The position numbers and the translations under genes are program-made. The notes under the pieces were generated by a model. That model was given only the letters and a program-made list of their open reading frames with translations, was not told the origin of the DNA and ran no database searches. 11,640 nucleotides of DNA from Phoronis ovalis (taxonomy: Eukaryota; Phoronida; Phoronidae): positions 1 to 11,640 of the forward strand of contig JAOXYB010051546.1 in the NCBI GenBank assembly GCA_028565635.1, in the 5' to 3' direction. The first letter of the stretch is position 1; every line of letters starts with the position of its first letter. Below, piece after piece: positions 6,301-11,640 of the stretch.

Positions 6301-6613
6301 ATGGATCAAAGCAGGAGATTTTTGCAATTCCCTGTCCAAGAAACAAATAACATCACTTCCTCGATACAAGAAACAGATGAAGAAACTATTTTACGAGTTG
6401 CAATACAAGAAGAATATGGGCAATATTTATCACAACCAGTGCAAGAAACCAATCAGGATGTGTTACCATTCCCATTCCAAGAAATTAATAACGTACAACT
6501 TTTAGAAGTACATTTTACCATTACCTACACAAGTAGCAGAAGATGAGCAACTACCATTCCCAGTACAAGAGACTAGTCAGGATTTACCATTCCCAGTTCA
6601 AGCTAGTGACTGA
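6301..6613 (+). pseudogene. QET-repeat protein, copy 2, with a single-base frameshift
   Basis: ATG 6301 opens a frame with FPVQETNN, IQETDEETILRVA, QPVQETNQD and FPFQEINN, which runs out at TGA 6544-6546. The family pattern carries on in another frame from 6515 (LPLPTQVAEDEQ, then LPFPVQETSQD and FPVQASD) to TGA 6611-6613. The shift falls at TTTT 6513-6516; one T fewer would make the reading continuous. The N-terminus aligns with that of copy 1 (IQETDEETILRVA with TQEMDERAILRAA), and the C-terminus aligns with that of copy 1 (FPVQASD-stop with FPVQVND-stop), so the two are paralogues sharing both ends. Copy 2 is shorter because it has fewer repeat units. Because the shift is in a homopolymer it could be a sequencing or assembly error, in which case this is an intact gene of about 103 codons. 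Confidence 0.6.
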
Positions 6614-7760
6614 TACGGATAATTAAAAAGAAATTATAAAGTATCAGATAATGTGGCTCAATCCTTGTCATTAATCACTTTTTCGGCATTGGTTTTGCCT
6701 ACACCATTCAGTTGATTCTTTGCCTTTGAGCTATAAAACACGCCCACCACCGACTCCAAGCATACCTCCTTCAGCACAGGATTTTATCAGAAATTGAGGA
6801 GATTATATCCAAGCATGGCAAGTCCGCCAGTTTCCTGTGTATTTCTCACTAATTCCACAAGGTGGCCTGTTCTTAATGTTAACACAAAAGTTAATTGGTT
6901 AAGACCGTTCCTGCACGAATAATCATGATTATCTTTATTTGTGACTAAACAGAATTTTCCGCGAATAATTAGTCTGTTACTAGAAGACAATACGTTACTA
7001 CTGATCTTATGAGGTGGATAAGAAAATCAATTGTATCCTTATATTAGGCCATACGCATTCATTCATAACTGCGACAAGTCCGACGTATTATAATAATATT
7101 TGTTGGGTTATATTAATTTCTTATTTCTCTATTTTATGTAATTAATTAGTTTCATCACTGGTATTGCAGCGTTTTACGTGTACTTATCTAGTACTTATTT
7201 GCAGAAATTTTATACTGTTTTCTATTATTATTATAACTATTATTATCAGCCACTCATTCGTGACGAGCGCAGTAATAATGTACTTGTTTGCTCTCATTAT
7301 TGCTATAATAAATTATTATAGACCATTGTACTAGTTAAAAAGTGACACCAAGTTAATGTTGCTACAAAACTGAGGCTATTTGGGATCCTACCTAACTAGA
7401 AACACGAGGAGGAAGATATTTGTTGTCGAACAACATTTTTAGAAGCCTTGTTTGTTTATCGTTTAACAGTTCCTTTCAAATTGTTAACACGATATGTTGT
7501 CGTTCAGGAAATAATTTCTTGTTCATGTTAAAACATCTTAAAACAAACAATGGTTGAAACTAATTTAAACTATGTAAATATTTATGAAAAAGTAATTAAA
7601 TAAAATTACGGTATATATAAATAAATAAAGCAGAGTTTCGGCGGCTTGTGTTAACGACGGTTGGAACCACTCCCTTTCTTTGTCTGTGAAACGAATCGCC
7701 ACCTGTCGGTAGAACATACTAAATTAAAATTGAACGTCATAATGCATATCTTTATCTATA
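6614..7760. other. Non-coding stretch with weak promoter-like signals only
   Basis: No gene is supported. TATAAAA at 6732-6738 followed by CACGCCCACC, and TATATAAATA near 7613-7622, could be core promoters, but no convincing coding exon follows either. An imperfect hairpin pairs AGTAATAATG near 7271-7280 with CATTATTGCT near 7295-7304. AT-rich triplet runs occur around 7222-7249. Confidence 0.35.
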
Positions 7761-7819
7761 ACAGGGCCGTTAGACACTTTTTCAAAAGGGGGTGCGTTTG
7801 TAGTAAAGTATGTGTCTCG

Positions 7820-7907
7820 GGCCTAGTCCTATACCCGGGTCCTAATAATAGGCCCAATATCAAACGTATTGGTCCTAACAATTTCCTATTCAAAAATTAT
7901 CGTCTTT
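7820..7907 (+). repeat. Left arm of a long imperfect inverted repeat
   Basis: The core from 7839 to 7907 pairs with 8218-8289 read on the opposite strand. By hand alignment about 60 of 68 compared positions agree, with one 4-base and one 1-base gap; shared words include CGTATTGGTC and TATCGTCTTT. Weaker similarity runs outward to about 7820 (GGCCTAGTCC against GACCTGGTCC) and a little way inward past 7907. Confidence 0.8.
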
Positions 7908-8217
7908 CGAATTTAATAAAAACTCACCAGTACGATGAAATTATTGACACAGTAATACTACAATAGTCTTAGTTCGTTATTATCAAGTTAAGGAAGTACA
8001 AATCTACACGTGTTAACAAGTCAGATGGTTAAACATCAGTGAAAATCAATGTAGATGCCTGGGAAACGCCATTACGGCCACTTCGTATTTACTGAGTTAA
8101 AATTAATTCAACAAATGTTGTGCCACAAGAAGTATTTATATATTTTCACTTCATAATAACAATTAAGACCATCGGAACATTGCTGTATGAGAATTTTCAT
8201 AGCTTTTGTTAATTACT

Positions 8218-8305
8218 AAAGACGATAGTTTTTAATAGAAAAATGTTATGACCAATACGTCAAATATTGGACCTATATGTTATTAGGACTATTTCGGACC
8301 AGGTC
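8218..8305 (-). repeat. Right arm of a long imperfect inverted repeat
   Basis: This is the partner of 7820-7907, separated by a unique loop of about 310 bases. The arms differ by scattered substitutions, as expected of an old palindromic insertion. Confidence 0.8.
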
Positions 8306-8398
8306 TGCTGGAGGCAGCTAGCACGCCGTGAAGCAGGGGTGTTTCCCCTTCCGTAATCGGCGTAGGATCCAGGGCCAGCTTAAGGGACACTTTTTTTT

Positions 8399-9247
8399 AA
8401 ATGAGTGTTATTTCCTCCATTTTGAGCGCAAAATAAGCTTTCTAAATTGACTATAAAATCATAATTAAAACACTGTTTTATAATTATGAATGGTGCAAAA
8501 TAAAAAATCAGTGTTGCATGTAGAGATGCAGCAGTAATTAATGAATACTTTCTGCAGTGTTCGGGGTGTAGAATTTAACATAAAGAATAAAACCAAAAAC
8601 CCTCTTTCTTTTAAAAAAAATACCAATCCTAATTATTCTTCCTCTAGATCTGGTACGCTACCTTAGTGATATCCTATTTGATATACACATATATGTACCA
8701 TAACTTGTCCGGATAACTGCTCAGAGATATTACTGCGCACACGCTACATCCTGTTGCTAAAGACGGGATCTAATAAGTTTAGCCGCATATATGTATTTTG
8801 TGCAGAATTTATATAACCAGTAATAATATAAAAATAGTATTTCGAAGAACAAGAACTTCAAAACAGATTATTACCATTTTATTTATTCCTATTTTGTGTT
8901 TGATAGGCAACATTTGTACCAAGTCAAGAAACTGTAGATTTCCCCGTTTTGTTCCTCATAGGTTACTACACTACATAACCGTAAAATCATTACACAAAAC
9001 TGAAAGGAATTGTATATAATTTTTAAAATCTCTGGAGTTAAAATTGTTGAGAATGAAACTTTCACTTTGTTTGTATAAGTAACTTTCTGTTTTACGGTTA
9101 ATATTTCAATATCCATCTATATTACTGGAATCTAAGCTTGAGAAATTGGTTTAGAGATTTAGAAGTTAACGGTAGCTCTATAACTCATAAACTGTTATCC
9201 ATATAACCCATAGTGTGAAAACGTCCAAACCTACTTATAAATATAAT
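8399..9247. other. Non-coding stretch, nothing recognised
   Basis: No gene or named element is seen. A hairpin at 8458-8490 pairs TCATAATTAAAACA with TGTTTTATAATTATGA apart from a 2-base bulge. The short open frame around 8798-9019 starts at TTG, lacks recognisable similarity and is of a size expected by chance. Confidence 0.35.
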
Positions 9248-9355
9248 CATTGCGAATACAATGTTCCTCAACAGCAAGGCAAACTTTATTTATAACGTAT
9301 AATTCTTAACATTGCGAATACAGTGTACATCAAAAACAATCCGAGGTAAACTTGA
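9248..9355. repeat. Diverged 62-bp tandem duplication
   Basis: CATTGCGAATACAATGT at 9248 recurs as CATTGCGAATACAGTGT at 9310. Each is followed by a related sequence ending in GGCAAACTT or GGTAAACTT. Two copies only. Confidence 0.6.
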
Positions 9356-9407
9356 AAGAATTTAAGCTGACAACTGGCTATACTGTTTTGATCAAGCTCT
9401 ATATACA

Positions 9408-9433
9408 TGTGACCGGAAATAAATGCGCAAAGT
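9408..9433 (+). repeat. Left terminal inverted repeat
   Basis: Pairs with 10140-10165, 25 of 26 positions. Similarity stops abruptly on both sides of the block. Confidence 0.75.
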
Positions 9434-10139
9434 GTTATTGCAGAATTTTGGTTAATAAATAAACCGAGATATCAAAATAATTGTAATGGTATCATCAGTG
9501 TAATTCTATAAATTTATCTGCTTCATGAGTGACATCTATTTAACTTTACGATGCTATTCTTTTACCCCTCTTGATTTGTTATGAAGGTAGATGTAAAAAT
9601 CATGCAAGTTTGGTGATTTGTGCGATATTCAGCAAGTCGGTGGAAAGTATTTTTTTTAAATTTTTTTTCATGCTTTTTACTACTTTTGGTTTCAAATAAA
9701 CGTTCATAAATGTCAATGTATGTTAGGAAGCCGCTACGTCGTTACTGAGTAGTGTGATACTATTTTAACTTATTTTTAATCTATTTACTTAAAATAATAT
9801 AATTCTAAGAAGATCCCATAATTTAGCAGAGCTCAATATGGCGGCTATCTTGGATTTGTCCAGATACAAAATTTTGATATTTTAAAAAAATGAAACAAAA
9901 TTGAAAAATTTCTTAGTTCTAATTCACTGCTCTAAAACACGTTAAATCATCAAAAATACTAAATATCAGAATATAGCAATTATCAGTGAAAAGCCGTTAT
10001 TATATGATACAAAATGCGAAAACAACACAAGCTCCCTTCAATTATTTTAATAATATCATAATATTCCAATTAACGAACTTGTATTTGTTTTAAAGTTGTA
10101 AAGTATTTTTAAAAAAACTAAACTTTTACGAAATGTTAT

Positions 10140-10165
10140 ACTTGGCGCATTTATTTCCGGTCACA
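10140..10165 (-). repeat. Right terminal inverted repeat
   Basis: Reverse complement of 9408-9433 with one mismatch, G for T at position 5 of this copy. Confidence 0.75.
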
Positions 10166-10423
10166 GCGTTCATGCAGTAAAGACGAGAAATATAAGCCAT
10201 AAGCGTCATTTATAAATAATGCTTTGAATTAAGTTCCATATTTCGTGGATGCATTTGGGCGAACCGTGTTCTTATTTTGTCTATGTCATTTATGAAATCA
10301 TAATATATATGTATGTGGGCAAACGTGGATAATCTTTCCACGCCCATGGAGGCTCTTGTGTAATTATGTAACCTCCTGGCACTTAACTATAACCCGATTT
10401 TGTGATACGGGCTGTAGTAATTC
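10166..10423. other. Non-coding stretch, nothing recognised
   Basis: No gene is visible. A small hairpin pairs CGTGGA near 10325 with TCCACG near 10338. Confidence 0.35.
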
Positions 10424-10457
10424 GTTGCAAAATGTAATAATTATTACATTTTGCAAC
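10424..10457. repeat. Perfect 34-bp palindrome
   Basis: GTTGCAAAATGTAATAA is followed with no spacer by its exact reverse complement. A palindrome of this length without a loop is rare by chance. It could be two transposon ends fused head to head, the centre of a palindromic repeat element, or a dyad-symmetric binding site. Flanks (GTAGTAATTC on the left, TTTATTACAC on the right) show only weak further symmetry. Confidence 0.85.
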
Positions 10458-11640
10458 TTTATTACACGAGTGGTTGCTACAATGGGCGCGTAAAAAATGT
10501 TCCTGCTTTAATCAATATTGGTGTTTGGATTATTACACTATATATGAGAATAACATGTTTACTTTTAATCTTAGTTTTTATTACCTAAGATTTATAACAA
10601 ATAAGATAAAAGTTACGTTTTGTCGTCACATGATCATCATAATCCCATCAGAGGTAAAGTTATAAAATATCCATAAAGAGAATACATTGAGAAATATCAC
10701 CGTTTCAGTGGACGAAGGACCTCCATGACTGCACTAACGAAAGTCATAATTATATTTTTTGATAACTGAAATCTAGAACTATTCTTCCCGAACATTTTGG
10801 TATACTTTTCAGTAAGAAAAAGTAATTACAAAAGTCATTATGGGTAAAATACTACCGCTATCCCCATTTCATAAAATGACAATCTCGGCCATTGGTCACT
10901 CCAAACAAATGTGAATATTTCCATACTGACCATCGAGTTTTTAATATAACATGGGTTTTCTGAAGGTTATGTGTGTCTTTGTGATGCACCATTCAAACCG
11001 TTTCTAACAAGGGGGCTAGTGCAATGAAAATGAAATTTTGACCATTTGGCCCTTAGACTATTAGTAGCAGACTAAAACACACAGAAAATCAGTATATAGC
11101 ACCCTGAATTTCAGAGCCTATTAATCATCGCTATTTCGTTTAATACTTCATATCTTACTTCTCTTATCAAATGTATATGCTATGATAGTTCCGTTACTAG
11201 GTACTAGGATAAGATATAAAATTTGAAGTGATATTAAACTATAAAATAGGAAATTAAGTTTTAAAAACGTTATAAGAGAATATTTATAAGCTCCGCAACT
11301 CAGGGCAAAGCACACGCCGAATCGAATTTGCAGGAATATTAAAATATTTTATTGATCTTGATTCCCAAAAATTGATTGACTGCTTTACCCGGGCTGATGA
11401 TATAATATTCATTCCGTAGTCATAACAGTCATGTGTACTGATCCATCGGTTTTTAGTTCATACATTCTATAACACGAAAACATTTATAAACTAAAAATGT
11501 CTAGAACAAGCGACATTGTTACATATGCTGATATATTTTGTAGATTAGGTCATTTTGTACTTCATTAAACGTATGATCTGATCCGTTTGTATTTGTATTA
11601 AAGGGGAAGTCCCTAATTCACCCAAACATTTTAGATCACG
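10458..11640. other. Non-coding right edge, nothing recognised
   Basis: No gene, RNA or mobile element can be supported. Open stretches are short and begin at non-ATG codons. A CTGATGAT (11394) and an ACTGATCC (11437) pair loosely recalls the C and D boxes of a snoRNA, but there is no terminal stem. Confidence 0.35.

Larger units (their letters stand above)
7762..8398. mobile_element. Possible non-autonomous foldback DNA element
   Basis: The segment contains the paired arms described separately. At its left, CAGGGCCGTTAGACACTTTT (from 7762) looks like a hAT-type end. At its right a GC-rich patch (8291-8390) contains CAGGGCCAGCTTAAGGGACA from 8370 in the same orientation rather than inverted. 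The exact ends and a target-site duplication could not be established, so the boundaries are approximate. No transposase is encoded. Confidence 0.35.
9408..10165. mobile_element. Possible MITE bounded by 26-bp terminal inverted repeats
   Basis: TGTGACCGGAAATAAATGCG begins the left repeat (9408-9433). The right end (10140-10165) is its reverse complement over 26 bases with one mismatch, finishing CCGGTCACA. Such a long match 758 bp apart is not expected by chance. The interior has no transposase and no long open frame, so the segment would be non-autonomous. Flanking bases (ATACA on the left, GCGTT on the right) give no clear target-site duplication, so the superfamily is unknown and the true ends could lie elsewhere. 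Confidence 0.55.

Noticed and set aside
6732-6738. TATAAAA followed by CACGCCCACC as a promoter
   Set aside because: No exon or ATG-led frame follows at a sensible distance; a TATA match is expected often in AT-rich DNA.
7661-7700. LPFFVCETNRHL reading, resembling a QET unit (LPFPVQETNQDL)
   Set aside because: About 8 of 12 residues agree, but the codons differ by several bases each, it is a single unit, and there is no ATG. Probably chance, though a decayed third copy cannot be excluded.
8889-9116. 75-codon open frame on the minus strand overlapping a 73-codon frame on the plus strand
   Set aside because: Length is within chance for AT-rich DNA; composition and sequence show nothing recognisable.
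11394-11442. C/D-box snoRNA-like pair of motifs
   Set aside because: The C box has the wrong first base, and there is no terminal stem or internal boxes.
1-11640. CRISPR array, phage, bacterial operon, rRNA or tRNA
   Set aside because: No regularly spaced direct repeats, Shine-Dalgarno-led gene strings, rRNA-like blocks or tRNA T-loop motifs were seen, and the spliced PHF5A-like exons show the DNA is eukaryotic.

Overview
The window looks like non-coding-rich genomic DNA from a multicellular animal. The best evidence is a pair of spliced exons, with consensus donors and acceptors, that encode most of PHF5A, the small zinc-knot subunit of the SF3b splicing complex. The strong AT bias, short introns, scattered microsatellites and many small inverted-repeat elements fit an invertebrate, perhaps a mollusc or another lophotrochozoan. 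That taxon is inference only. No long open reading frames, bacterial operon features, rRNA, tRNA or CRISPR array are visible.

Layout, left to right. At 327-412 there is a possible small terminal exon. At 609-1187 there is an open frame of 192 codons built from degenerate 12-13-residue units around FP(V/I)QE(T/N)N, here called the QET repeat; I do not recognise the family. 1188-1922 is non-coding with two clear hairpins. At 1923-2129 an ATG-initiated open frame ends at a perfect splice donor. At 2753-2949 and 3093-3160 lie two PHF5A-like exons. At 3587-3683 a short open frame behind a good acceptor could serve, in frame, as an alternative last exon of that gene. 3684-6300 is non-coding with degenerate repeats, a possible transposon end and a TAA microsatellite. 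At 6301-6613 there is a second, shorter QET-repeat copy, broken by a single-base frameshift.

From 6614 to the right edge I see no gene that I can defend. This part holds a long imperfect inverted repeat (7820-7907 with 8218-8305), a 758-bp segment bounded by 26-bp terminal inverted repeats (9408-10165), a 62-bp tandem duplication and a 34-bp perfect palindrome (10424-10457). These look like remnants of non-autonomous DNA transposons.

The window does not show genes working together as a pathway. The two QET copies lie in direct orientation about 5.7 kb apart, on either side of the PHF5A-like exons, which suggests duplication followed by decay. The PHF5A-like gene itself departs from the near-invariant family sequence: a zinc-ligand cysteine is replaced by aspartate, a Pro-Gly pair is inserted by a hexamer duplication, and the usual last six residues are not found. 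It may be a diverged paralogue or a decaying duplicate.
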